This document shows positions 10,621-22,407 of a DNA stretch of 64,000 bases, in pieces. The notes under the pieces were generated by a model, which was not told where the DNA came from, did not search any database, and was given only the letters and a program-made list of their open reading frames with translations. Every line of letters begins with the position of its first letter. The first letter of the stretch is position 1. The translations under genes and the position numbers were made by a program. The DNA is taken from contig NW_025892517.1 in NCBI RefSeq assembly GCF_002878395.1, positions 41,227 through 105,226 of the forward strand, written 5' to 3'. This DNA is from Capsicum annuum. Taxonomy: Eukaryota; Streptophyta; Magnoliopsida; Solanales; Solanaceae.

Positions 10621-12938
10621 AGACAAAAATCATATCACATCTAACAAAAAGTCCTAAGTACTTGCATATTTTCTATTTTTAATAATAAAATTTTCCAATA
10701 AACCATGGCACATAAACCAGGCATGCCAAAATGAAGGCACAATGCTCTTTAGGATTAAAGAAAGGTCTTGAACGACAATAGGAACAAATAATCATAGGCT
10801 TCAAGATACAACGTGACTCAAATTTCAAAAGTGATTGATAGTGGTTCATCTATGAGAGTAATAGCATGGAATTTTCTCACATCAGGCATTGGAGGCCTTG
10901 ACACCTCATTGATAATCATCTTTCCCTGATCCTTAGATTGTGGTTCACACAAACCAACCTTGGCATGTCTTAGAGTTTTGACTGTGAACTTTCTCTTCAA
11001 CTTATTGTTAAGTCGCCTAATAAAGTCACTTGCCAAATTATACCTAGAGACCAACTTGCTTGTATCCTTCTCTTCTACCACATCAATGCTAGCCTAGTAT
11101 GTGAACTAACAAAAAGCTTCATCTTAAGACCATCACATTGCTCTATAATCATAAGAGTATTGATTTATACTTTCACATGAAGTGATGATCTCTAGACCTA
11201 TCCTATAACGAAAAGTTTAAGTCCTTAAATCTATCCTTACTTTCTTCGCATTACTTGGAATCTTATCTATCTCGACTCATTGATGAGCCCTCCCTTATGG
11301 TTAGGAATCTTCCCCTCTATTTTCTCATCAATCCAATGAGTATTTTTTGTAGTGTAATGGAATACAAACTCAGAGGTAGTTATGCATCACAATCAGGCAT
11401 AACAGAGGTCTGTAGGAGACTCTAAAGTTTTGTTATGAGAAATAAAGTCAATTTTGGATAATGGCTTTGTGAAGTGTGGTCGCATACCAGCTGAACCTCG
11501 AAGATTACTAATTATTCTTTTAATTCGTTCTATCTTCTTTCCACACTCATGATATTTTGACTCAAATAGAGTATTTGTGTCTTTATACAACCGCAAACCC
11601 TTACGTGCAAATTTATTATTGAAAATATTGATAAACATTGATTGATCAACCATTCTTGATGTTAAACATAGTCAACCTTAGGAACACAAACTCACAATTA
11701 GTGAAATAGTATGCATGAAAAAGTCTGGAATGTGTTTTCTACTTATTTAAAAATAATGAGTTATACTCATTCGGAGTGAATAAAAGTTATGAGAGCTCTA
11801 TATGATTTAGAGGTCATGAAAGGTAGAGTACAACACGAATATGATAATATTAACAGTTGAGGGTCATTGTAGGGACGATTGTATGTAAACACGAAAGTGT
11901 TAGAAGAGGATATCATAACATGATAAGTTGCCTAAGAGGTTACAAATGGGACTAGAACCTATTCTCGAAGAAAAAGTTGAACTAAGAGATAATTATACAA
12001 ACAAATATTTTAGAAGATAAAGTTGAGTCAGTAGGGTAAATTGAAGGGAAGAGGGAAGCTTTGAATATGCCCTAAGAGTGTATTATTGAGCCTCAGAAAA
12101 GAATTTTAAGAGAAAAGAACTCTAAAGGTGAAAATAACTAAGAGTAAGGAATAATTAGACATGAATTAAAATAACAATCTAGGTAAGATATTAATAGATA
12201 CATAGAAATCTGCATATAGTAAATAAGATCATGTTTGTTTTTAAGGTTGTGAACCCCTTTGGACCTTGAGCAAGATATCACTATTTTATGTTCAATTTGT
12301 CATGGGTGTCAAGACATCCTAGGTTGAATGAAGCACATATTCCTTAGTAAAAGAATATGCAACCAGGATCTAAACAACAACAATAGATTCATGACATGGT
12401 TCCCCTCCAGTGGACAACTCAAGATTGGGAAATCTCATGATTACTGATGCACCATTGATAGAACGATGCATGAGTCATTTACCAAAGAGGTGTTTTAGGA
12501 ATGATCGTCTATGCATCCACACAACTATTTGGAAAGAAGAAAATGTTCCAAGTGGAGGAAAAAATAAGTGTAATGACAATTATATAAAGCAGTAACTCAT
12601 AGTATGTAATAAAAAATAGTAACACATTGAACAATATAAAGAAAAATAAAAAATCCACAAGTCAAGATATATACAAAAATAAGACATAACACATAGACAA
12701 GCAAAGGTATAAAGGGAAATGGATGGACATGAAAACTTCTATACTCTTTTAAGGAAAAAAGGATAAAGGGGAAGAAAAGGGATGAACATGTAACAACAAC
12801 CAATCTAATGACAAAATAATTATTTTTAAAAAATAAAAGGGAAAATAAAATAGGGTAAAAAGGAACAAGCAAAAATGGACAAAAAAGGAATAAAATTCTA
12901 CATAACATATAAATTCGTAATGCTTAGAACCTAAATCT
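10621..12938 (-). other. Unrecognised interior of the minus-strand Tat/Ogre-type element
   Basis: By position this should be the leader and ORF1/gag side of the minus-strand element whose primer site is at 12939-12955. Two minus-strand open frames (11393-11653, 86 codons; 10818-11081, 87 codons) are lysine-rich and match no family I know. The 12597-12908 antisense frame is a low-complexity Phe/Leu reading of A-rich DNA and is probably meaningless. I could not find the expected ORF1 or gag motifs, so either the region is badly decayed or other DNA has been inserted. Confidence 0.3.
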
Positions 12939-12955
12939 CTCTAGTAGAGTTGCCA
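12939..12955 (-). other. Decayed primer-binding site (tRNA-Arg type)
   Basis: Read on the minus strand from 12955 it is TGGCAACTCTACTAGAG. It aligns to the TGGCGACTCTGCTGGGG class used by Ogre/Tat elements, with four visible changes in 17 positions. It lies next to the LTR that starts at about 12960. Confidence 0.65.
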
Positions 12956-12959
12956 TGTC

Positions 12960-14940
12960 ATCACTCTCTATTTTTCTCGCGGATAGTACTATTCAGCGTG
13001 ACAATTCTTTTTGAGATGATTTTAAAAATAAGAGTCATCACCTAATGAATTACGTGCGTTGGGAAACCATTCTAGACTAATTCACGAACTTATTTTATTA
13101 CTAGCCTACTTCACTTGGAATTAGGATAAGAGTTTAAGTTAACTCTAAAGAAAGATATTAGATGCCTTTCATGGTCCAAGAATATGGATTTTGGCCGAAT
13201 TAATATGTTACGTAGGGGATTCTATGTGATAAATAAAGGTTGCATATTTTATTAATATTAACTAAGTGATTGAACATTAAAATAATAAATAAGCTAAACA
13301 TGCAACTATTTTATTTTCTAGTTATTAATTATCTAGGTGATAATAAGATACTAAAATTGAATCAAATAATCAAGAAGAGAGAAAGGACACAATGATATAG
13401 CAAAGAGACTACTTAAATAATAAAATGACTAAACTACCACAACTAACTAAAACACTCAAAAAAAAGAAAATAAAATTGATTTAGAAGATTAAGACAAAGA
13501 GTTAATTTTCTCCAATTCGGACCAACATTCGTCTTATTAACAGGTGACAACGTCAAATGTTACATTGTCAGATTATGCTTGAGTCAACTTCCATCATTTT
13601 TGACTAGTTACTCACCTCACGTAGTTTGGGTATTAAGCTTAGAGGAATTCTAAAGAAAACGATAAAACCAGTGTTCCCTTTTCATTAAACAAAACAAAAA
13701 GGACTAAGCATTTTCAAGTATGCCACTTGATTAATTAGAGTAGATTAGGTACATGTTGAAACACAATTATTCATTATTATAGGACTTAAATCTATAGTCC
13801 TAACATCTAGGAAAAGAATATTAATTAGTGTCTAGGAAATTAAATTCAAATACTATCAATAAAATTAAATATGCTGAAAATTAATTTACAAGTGTCGAAA
13901 TGTTCAAAATCCAATTAAAGACGCTGAGAATTGAATAAAAAGATGAAATTTTGATTACACATGCTAAAAAATAATTAAACAAGCTATAACTTAAACTGAT
14001 ATGCTAGAAATTCATTAAATTCACAGAATGATATGCTAAAACTTAATTTTAAATATGAACAAATTTATTAATAACCCTAAAACATGATTTCTAGGAGATA
14101 AAATAATTAAGTAATAGTGCTAGAACACATTACCTAAGTGATCAAATAATTGAGTTAAGAATATTTAATTCATATAATCCCCCCCACAGTCCCCATAATC
14201 TTTTATTATTAAGCCATATGTTTTACAATAAATTATTGCATACCAATAAATAATGAAAGAAAAAGAGAGCAAATAGGGCCAATCTTCTAATAAATTTTCA
14301 AATCCCGACAACTCTTCATTTAACTTTCTGTCTTCAACCTATAGACATAAACAAGAGAATAAAATACTATCTGAATTCAAAAGATACCTTTGACAACCTC
14401 TAACCAATGTTGGCATTGTTGAGATCTTAATGAGCACAGGAAGGCTCATACTAAAGGGGTTATGAGATGCACCAAAGTTGTTTTGGATTCACCTACAACA
14501 ACACTCTCATAGAAAAAAAAATTTCATTGTAAATTGAGGAGGAAAATACCTCATTTTATGTCTAATCAACAAAAAAAATATCATAAACACCCAATAAGTC
14601 TCAAAAATACACAAAGGTGTTGGAGGCTTATGACATCAAGAATTTAAAGTAAGCAAATAAAGACAAGATAATAATTTCACAAGATTAATATGTAATAAGC
14701 TAATACGTTGTTAGAGAAAACTAACCAGTTAAGCACAAGAATAATAAAGCACAAATAAAAAATCATGTTACCAAAATAAGGACCCACGATAATAGTTAAC
14801 AATTGAAGCAGTCCAATGACCAAAAACAGAGAAGTATTTTTAAGTGTTGAGAAAAGTAAATATTATTCAGTCTCCAATAAATATAGGGGAATGGTTGTTT
14901 GTATAGTATTAAGATTCTATCATTAAACAATAGTAGAATA

Positions 14941-14974
<34 letters not shown>

Positions 14975-16729
14975 GTGCCAAGTCATTAGACTCAAAAAAT
15001 GAAGTGTGAAAATGAACAAAATTTACCATAAATAAGCAAAGTATGAAAGCTGTTTGTGATTAGATAAAGGGAGTAAAAAGGGAACATGCATAGATTATAA
15101 AGATTCTTCGTAAGAATGGTAAGTAAATCAGAATCCAAGTTACCAATATTAGGACAATCTCATAATTAAAAGGATTACTTTTCTTAATGAGATTGATTTT
15201 GGTATGAAGCTAATCACATTTTCCATAAATAAATAAACTAAGAAATCAACCCAACATTTAAAATAGGTGCCAACCAGTACAAGATACAAGATAATTATAT
15301 CAGATTTGCACAAAGTCAAGTAAAGCTTACTAAAATAACTACTTATATAGTTGTCTTCAAATTTCTGAAAAATTAATGAATATCAAAGATTTCATGAAAT
15401 TTTTAATTAACAAACATAGTATTATTATCACAGTAATCATTTTATCGATTAAACTCCATCCATAATCAGATTGAGCTGAAGAAATAGCAATTCCACAAAA
15501 TTGCATAATTAGAAGGATTAACAAAATTCAAAAGTCCAAGTGGACAAGAATTTTACAAATTACATATAATCACTACCCACACCTTGAAAATTAGGGCGAA
15601 TAAACCTAAATTAATAAACAATCATGAATCATTAAGGATTTAATGGAAATTCTAAAATGAAACCCCTAAATTCTGATTTTGTGAATCAGTTCGAAGAAAA
15701 CAAAAATAAGAATTCCAGTAACGAAAGTAGCAATCAAGTGTAACAAAGTTAAACAGAATCATACTGAGGGTGGATTCATAAGAAGCCATCTTTAAATTAA
15801 ATCTTCAACATTCACCAAAGAAGTAATTAGAACAGGTGACTCCAAGGTGCATTACCATTCAGGATTCAACCTTGGGTATTCAATGATGTTTTCATCCATG
15901 GTTATTGCTTCATCAAAGCTTCTCAGAATTCATTGAAGAAGAGAAACTTAGGAATTTCGTCGCTGGGGTTGCGATGAGATAGTAGTGAGGAGTAAAAGAA
16001 GGGTTGTAGTAAAAAGTGAATTCTCTGATGAAGAAAAAGAAGAGGCTAACTAGTTGCTCTCTTGTAGGCATTACCGAAGAGAGAGAGATGGTACAGTATT
16101 ATTGTTTCATTAGAGGTGGTTGCATGGGGTGAGAGAGGTAGTTATGAGATTTTCCTGCTAGAGGGTGGCCAAAAGTGGTAGTAGTCTAAAGTTATTGGTG
16201 AGAGAGAGAGGCATCGTTGGAGTAGCTCGCCGGTATTGGATAACTAAAGAGGGAAAAAGAGGGGAGAGAGAAAGAAGAGGCATCTAGTGGTTTTTAGATA
16301 AAATAGACAATTTTTATTTTGGTATATAGTTGTTGTATTGATTAAAATAGAGGACATGCGTATTTGATCTAAACTATTTGATGTGCTTCGAGCAACGATT
16401 GAGATCAGAATTTGAGAATTTGAGTCGGATATGGGTCAAAATTTGATCATAACAAAATTGAATCGGTGACTTCAATTTGGGGTCAAATTAAAATTGGTTT
16501 AGGCTAAAATTGACACAAATTGAATTAAAAATGGCTTGAAATTAAATAAATATGGAAATTTGAGTTGAATTGAGTTGTTATTTAATAAATTGTTATTCTT
16601 AAATTAATTATGCATAAATTTTGTAAATAAAATTAATGACACATGGTATATTATTTAAAATTAGCGATAATAATAATTCTAAATAAATTTGGTGTATATA
16701 AAGTATGAATACAAATTTGTAAGAAATGC

Positions 16730-16760
<31 letters not shown>

Positions 16761-17048
16761 GAATATTTTTTTTTTAAAATTATGAGTATTAATATTTGTG
16801 GAAATAATTTAATAGATATTACAAAAATTATGTTAAAAATTAAATTAATATTAATAAATTATATATATTACATAATAATGTAAAATTACCGGATAAAATA
16901 AAGTATAAACTTCAAAATATTTAATGAGAAATATCAATATTTATTTGATGCCAAAATAATTGGTAAAATACTAATATTTGAAACTAATAATTGTTATAAA
17001 AATATCTGATTAGGAGAAATACCAGGAGGTCAAAATTGAGTATCAACA
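12960..17048 (-). repeat. LTR of a Tat/Ogre-type element, copy 1 (minus strand)
   Basis: On the minus strand it starts at 17048 as TGTTGATACTCAATTTTGAC, the same start as the LTR of element E (TGTTGACACCTAATTTT). It ends near 12960 beside the primer site, giving about 4.1 kb. It carries trinucleotide arrays (AAT)n at 14941-14972 and (ATA)10 at 16731-16760. A purine-rich GAGAGAGAG block lies at about 16080-16280. From about 13845 rightwards this LTR is duplicated at 29703-33103. No coding capacity is visible; two short frames across the AAT arrays are artefacts. Confidence 0.7.
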
Positions 17049-17371
17049 ATGAGTTTTTAATAAACATAAATGTATTCACTTTACACTTCTTATTTTGATT
17101 TGACCTTAGTAAATATTACTAAGCATTTTGTTTCACTTAGGATAAGTTCAGCCATAAACACAAATATTGATAATCATTACCATTGATATTAAAACTTCTA
17201 ATTATAACACCCAGAGGTTAAACAATTGTCAGTTATTACTATTAAGTCATCTATCACAAACTCCCCACCCACAACCCAATCCAACCTAGAAACAAGGCAC
17301 AACAAGTAACATGTTAATTTCAGTAGACAAGGATATAATTAATTTTCAATCAATGCCAATCGAAGGCACTT
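17049..17371. other. Spacer between the Tat-type LTR and Tekay element A (copy 1)
   Basis: Non-coding AT-rich DNA, homologous along its length to 33104-33428 in copy 2. It holds the left flank of the Tekay insertion; its last bases (CACTT at 17367-17371) are the decayed left target-site duplication. Nothing else is recognisable. Confidence 0.7.
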
Positions 17372-19255
17372 TGTTATACCCCAAAATCTGGATGATTTTA
17401 TTATAATAGTTATAATGTATTTTAAGGTAATTTTTGAGTTGAATAATGATAAGAAATATTGCCATGGCCATTAGGAAGTGTTTTAAGATTTTTGAAATGA
17501 GTTTTGGAATATTTTGGGAATCTGAAACACTAAAGGTCCATGATTAGTAAATGCCACAGAGGAATCACACACCTTGATGTGAAAATAGTGACCTAGAGTG
17601 ATAAGGGTGTCCCACGCCCTTAGTCTTGGCAAGGCCGAATTTTAGTTTTTCCATTAGTTTCTAGGGTAATTTGGTCCTTTACATTTTAATTACTCCTACA
17701 ACTAGTACTAATCTAGTTTTATCCCCTCATAAGTAAAATTTACATTATTCCTCTCCTCCTAAGCTCTCAAGAATACTCAAGAAGGGTTTCTTATCCAAAA
17801 TTCTAAATTTCAACGGTTCAACTCAAGTTTCCTTCAAGAAATTTTTTAAGCTAAAGTACGTGGACTATCTTTTGTCCTTGTGCCCAAAAGTTAGGCTTTT
17901 ACATGGATTTTAAGAATATGAGGGCTAGGGTTCATACCTATTTTTTATGCTTTTGATATTGTGATATTTCTATGTGATTTAAAGATCATTTAGCCAAAGA
18001 ATATATTTACTCATGTTTTTATTCACATGATTGATATTATGAGATGAGTTTTAGTAATTTGACATAAAGTTTTATAAGTTGATAAATCTACATGATTTTC
18101 AACATGATTCAACCACTTTATGAGATATTGAGGCTTACCATTTTAGATTTTAGTTTATTACAATATGATTATAACTTCCAATTTTATATTATGATCTTAG
18201 ATACGATATGATATTCACACAATGGTTTGTGAGCATGATTGATTTACAAATTTAAAAACCCATATGCTTAATTTAAGGAGAATTTAATATATTATTAGCA
18301 CTAGTACATTTTTGGAGTAGTATTTAGCATCAAGGGAGATGTGGGTTCAGTACACCCTATTTCCCAAAAACTAAGTGTAATTGTAGATTAAAGGAGCCTT
18401 ACCCGAGAGTGTCTCCTTTGCACAATTGTACTATGTTACCAATCACTCCATTTAAGGTTCTATATCAATGGAAAGGTATAGGACAATCCTTTCTAATGTA
18501 AGTTAGACATTAGATACATGCTATATCACATGGTTTATGTCGTTAATAAGAATCTCCCATAACAAAGATAATTTTAGAAATAAAGTGTATTAACTTACTC
18601 AGCTTATCTGATTATACTTTACTATTATTATTTTATGATATTTCAGTTTTTAGTATCTTTCTTGATCATGATGAGTCTATTTATACTTAGCATGAATGTT
18701 TTCAGTTTATAACACATATCAGGTTTTAATTATTGTATTCACCACCATTTACTCAGTATATTCTAGATGTGCAGACCATATATATGTCTATGCAGCAATA
18801 ATGTTTCATAATTTAGGTTCTGGTGTTCATCCTGATCAGTATAATTAGCCATGATAACTACCTTCTTCCTTTCACTAGTTGATGAGTCCTCCTGGTTTGT
18901 GGGCCAAGCCTATAATTACTTTTATATGTTCAGCTACTATCAGTTCATATTTTATATTTTTAGTTTGGGTTAGCTGGGGTTTATCCTAGTGATACTTCAG
19001 TAGACTTAGAGGTTTTTCAAGTCTTGTTTGCCAATTGACTTTTCTGTCAAATTTTTATGAGTTTCAAGTAATTTTTAGTTCACAGTGTTTTGTGGAGATT
19101 GCTTACTCCTTTTCCAATCAGAATATATATTCTAGTTTTCATTCATGTTTTAAGTATATTATTCATGGTTTAGTGCTGAGTAGATATCATGGGTTAGCTC
19201 TAGGCTACGTGTAGTCCTAAGAACCATGTGTTGTTTAAGAGGTAGTCTCATACTA
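17372..19255 (+). repeat. 5' LTR of element A
   Basis: It begins TGTTATACCCCAAAATC and ends near 19255; the end is blurred by mutation, and the expected primer site after it is not clearly readable. It contains the 'stop-start' blocks shared by this LTR class (18330-18470: tagcac, cctatttccc, gagagtgtctcc). It is more like the 5' LTR of the copy 2 element (33429-35115) than the 3' LTR of its own element: the 3' LTR carries an extra block at about 27180-27260. Confidence 0.75.
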
Positions 19256-19639
19256 TTGGAAATTTTGTATTATAGCCTATCTTTTTAAGAGTTATAGGGA
19301 TTCTGACAGGATGCTTTATGTAGTGTCGCAATCATGAATATGAATCATGACACACTTATGAGAGAGAGGCTATAGGATATACTAAGAACTATCCCTTCTA
19401 TAATAATCTCAATCATGCTATGAATTTACCTCTATATACTCTAACTCATTCTATCACGTGACACAAAATGCCTCCTCTTAAAGTTTACACTCCCAAAAAT
19501 AAAGACTAACCATCCTCGCCACAACTTGAAAACCTTTTGAGTAAGAATGTCTACATGCTCTAGGCTTTCTTTTAAGTGTTAGCTAAGACTATGAATGCTA
19601 ATGCTCAGCGTACTAAAATAGCAGTAGTCCTATTTAATA

Positions 19640-20530
19640 AAATCGTTACTTAGTTGCATCCAGAGTTGTATATTTTATGAGAATTAATCCCCTAAAATTC
19701 TTTAATTCAACGGTAAATGAGGATCCTTAGTTTTTCATTAACAGGGTAAAGAAAATCACTCAGATTATGCGTGTCACAGAAAATGAGAGTGTGGAATTGG
19801 CATCTTACTAGCTTATTTCTAATGACTGGGTTACTATGTGGAAGGATGGTAGGGGTAAGAGTACAACCCCAATAAGTTGGAATATAGTTTAGATGATATT
19901 TTTGGACTGGTTCTCTCCTCATGAGATAAGAGAGGCTAAGGTGGAGGATTTGATGAACCTTAAGAAAGATCTATGTTGATGAAATTATATTATCTCATGT
20001 TCACCCAACTTTCTAAGTCAGCACAAGAGTTATTGCCAGATTCCAAGGCTCGTATGAGTAAATTTGTCATGGTGTATCTGACCTACTGAGCAATAAGTTT
20101 AAGATTGTTATAGTTATTGGGGATATAGGTATTACTCAATTGATGACCTACACTTAGCATATTGAGGCTGATAAATTAAAAGAATGAGAAAGGGAGAGAA
20201 AAAAGGCTAGGACCAGGCGGTTTGAGTATGGTTAGCATAATTCAGGAAGGGGAAATCATTTTCAATTTTAGGGACATCTATTAGCACTCTCACCATATTC
20301 ATCTAGTGCCTCTACACCTAGGACTAAGAAGGATCAATAGGGCAGGGCTTTAACTTCTAGATCTCTGGGTAGAATTTCTAAAAAAGGACTAGTCTAACTA
20401 CAAAAAAGTATGGTAGAAATCATTTGGGAGAGTTCATAATGGATATTTCTTATAGTTTTGGTAAAACAGACCATAGGATGAAGGAATACCCTTTTTATAA
20501 GTAGGTAAATAGAGATGTTCACCCTCAGGC
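19640..20530 (+). pseudogene. Decayed gag of element A
   Basis: Gag forms the retrotransposon capsid. The capsid-core text is still readable in one main frame around 19720-19970 (KITQIMRVTENESVELASY, then FLDWFSPHEIREAKVEDLMN), in the order of the Retrotrans_gag domain. Around 20400-20510 a ruined zinc-knuckle region reads CYGRNHLGEF ... FGKTDHRMKEYP, where a CX2CX4HX4C box would be expected and most cysteines are gone. Several in-frame stops (mostly TAG) prevent a product. Confidence 0.7.
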
Positions 20531-21229
20531 TCAGTCCACCTCTTTAGCAGCTTAGTTAGGATGACCGTCTCCACAGCAATATGCATCATCTAGTACTGAT
20601 GGTGGTCAGTTTTAGAATTGATTTTATGCTCTATATTCCCTCAATGAGATGGAGAGATCCTCGTATGTAATCACTTATAACCATTGTGTCATTCACCTTA
20701 ATGCTTATGTCTTGTTAGTCTAGTGTCAACCCTCTCTTTTGTAACCCCAGTAATTATTATGAACTTTTGTGTAAGTCCTAAGACTCTTTTTGAATCTTGT
20801 TCAGTTTTCACTCCCATTGGTGATCAATTGTTGCTAGATAAATATACAGAAAGTACCCTATTATAGTCCTCCATAGGTTAACTTTAGCAGTTTTAATAGA
20901 GGTGAAGATGATAGATTTTAATGTCATTTTTGGTATGGATTGGCTCCATTCATGCTATGCGTCAATTGTTTGTCACACCAGAGTGGTGAATTTTTAGTTT
21001 CCTAATGAGCCAGTCCTCGAGTGGGAGGGTAATTTAGTAACTCCTAAGGGTTATTTTATCTCATACCTTAAAGCCAGAAAGTTAATCTCTAAAGGGTGTA
21101 TCTATCACTTGGTTTGGGTTAAAGAAACTAAATCGAAGACCCTAAACCTCCAGTCAGTATATTTATTCAATGAGTTTTTAAAGTCTTCCTAGAGAATCTA
21201 CCTAGGGTACATCTCGATCAAGAAATTTA
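20531..21229 (+). pseudogene. Decayed aspartic protease and linker of element A
   Basis: The only clear anchor is LVSTLSFVTP near 20720-20752, which corresponds to the DPGSTLSFVTP active-site turn of Tekay proteases; the catalytic Asp is not present in this reading. A second family block near 20930-20960 is FGMDWLHS-like text (ILGMDWL in intact relatives). Stops and frame changes are frequent. The protease would have processed the Gag-Pol polyprotein. Confidence 0.55.
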
Positions 21230-22080
21230 ATTCAGAATTGATATCCTTCCAGATACCCAGCCCATCTCTATTCCTCCCTATAGGATGGCTCTAGCTGAAC
21301 TTAAGTAGTTTAATGAAAAAATATAAGGACCTCATAGATAATGGGTTCTCCATACCCAGTGTTTCTACGTAGAGTGCTCTAGTTTTATTCGTGTGCAAAA
21401 ATTATGGTACTCTTAGAATATGTATAGACTATAAATAATTAAATAAGGTTGCCATCATGAATAATTATCCTATCTAGAGTTTATGACTTATTTAACCAAA
21501 TTTAGGGTACTCGTTGGTTTTCAAAAATTGATCTTCGTTTAGGATATCATCAGTTGAAGGTTAGAGAATATGACATTTTAGAACTTGGTATGGTTAATTT
21601 GTGTTTTTCATTATGTCTTTTGGGAAAACAAATGCTCCTGAAACTTTTATGGACTTGATATAGGATCTTCAAGCAGTATTTGGACATATTTGTTAGTGTC
21701 TTAATAGATGACATAGTTGTCTATTCTTAGAGTAAGGAAGATCATGCAGACCATTTGAGAATAGTGTTGCAGACTTTCGAAGATCACCTGTTCTTTGCAA
21801 AATTTAGAAAGTGTGAATTTTGGTTTGTGTCAATTACCTTTTGGGCGTATATGATTTTGGGTGAATGTATTTATAGAGACCCTCAAAAAATAAATGTAGT
21901 GAAGTAATGGACTAGATCCATGATACTATCCAACATTAGGATTTTTCTAGGTTTAGAGGATTATTATAGGAAATTTGTGGAGGGTTTTTCCTCAATATCT
22001 GCACCATTGACCAAGTTGACTCAAAAAAAGATGGAGTTCCAATATTAAGACAAATGCAAGAAAAGTTCCAAGAGTTGAAC
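21230..22080 (+). pseudogene. Decayed reverse transcriptase of element A
   Basis: Readable blocks are FSKIDLRLGYHQLKV near 21520-21560 (RT motif with the first catalytic Asp), and VLIDDIVVYS near 21692-21725, where the Y/F-I-DD catalytic box has become L-I-DD. After that come EDHADHLRIVLQTF, the K-C-E-F block (RKCEFWFVS) and FLGLEDYYRKFVEGFSSI at the thumb/connection. At least ten in-frame stops or shifts are seen. The equivalent core is deleted in the copy 2 element. Confidence 0.75.
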
Positions 22081-22407
22081 GATAGATTGACTTAAGCACT
22101 AGTATTAGCTTTGCAGTAAGATGTGGTTCGATGGATTTATGATGTACTGTGATGCCTCTAGAGTTAGGTTAGGTTGTGCTATGATGCAAAATGGAAAAGT
22201 CGTAGCTTATACCTCTAGAAAACTTAAATGTAAAAAAAAGAATTATCTAACTCATGATTTAGCAGTTGTGGTTTTTGCCTTGAAAATCTTAAGGGATTAT
22301 TTATATGGTGTGGATGTGGATATTTTCACTGATCATAAGAGTCCCCAATACGTATTAACACAGAAGGAGTTAAATCCTCGTCAGAAAAGGTGGTTGTAGT
22401 TGCTTAA
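22081..22407 (+). pseudogene. RNase H of element A, first part
   Basis: The 22121-22399 frame is open for 92 codons and reads as a typical gypsy RNase [17 protein letters not shown] (catalytic Asp), [10 protein letters not shown], then [13 protein letters not shown] (the Glu position of the ExxAL motif is replaced) and [11 protein letters not shown] (TDHKSL motif). It ends QKRWL, then a stop, just before the solo LTR at 22408. The frame resumes unchanged at 25137, as described there. The first base copies of the target duplication CTTAA are 22403-22407. Confidence 0.85.

Noticed and set aside
10818..11653. Two minus-strand frames as a host gene
   Set aside because: They are 86-87 codons, separated by stops, match nothing I know, and lie where the interior of a decayed element is expected.
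12597..12908. 103-codon minus-strand frame rich in Phe and Leu as a membrane protein
   Set aside because: It is the reading of an A-rich low-complexity stretch; no start context and no conserved motif.
14796..15029. 77-codon frame with a poly-Leu run, and the poly-Ile frame at 16689-16883
   Set aside because: Both runs are translations of (AAT)n/(ATA)n microsatellites.
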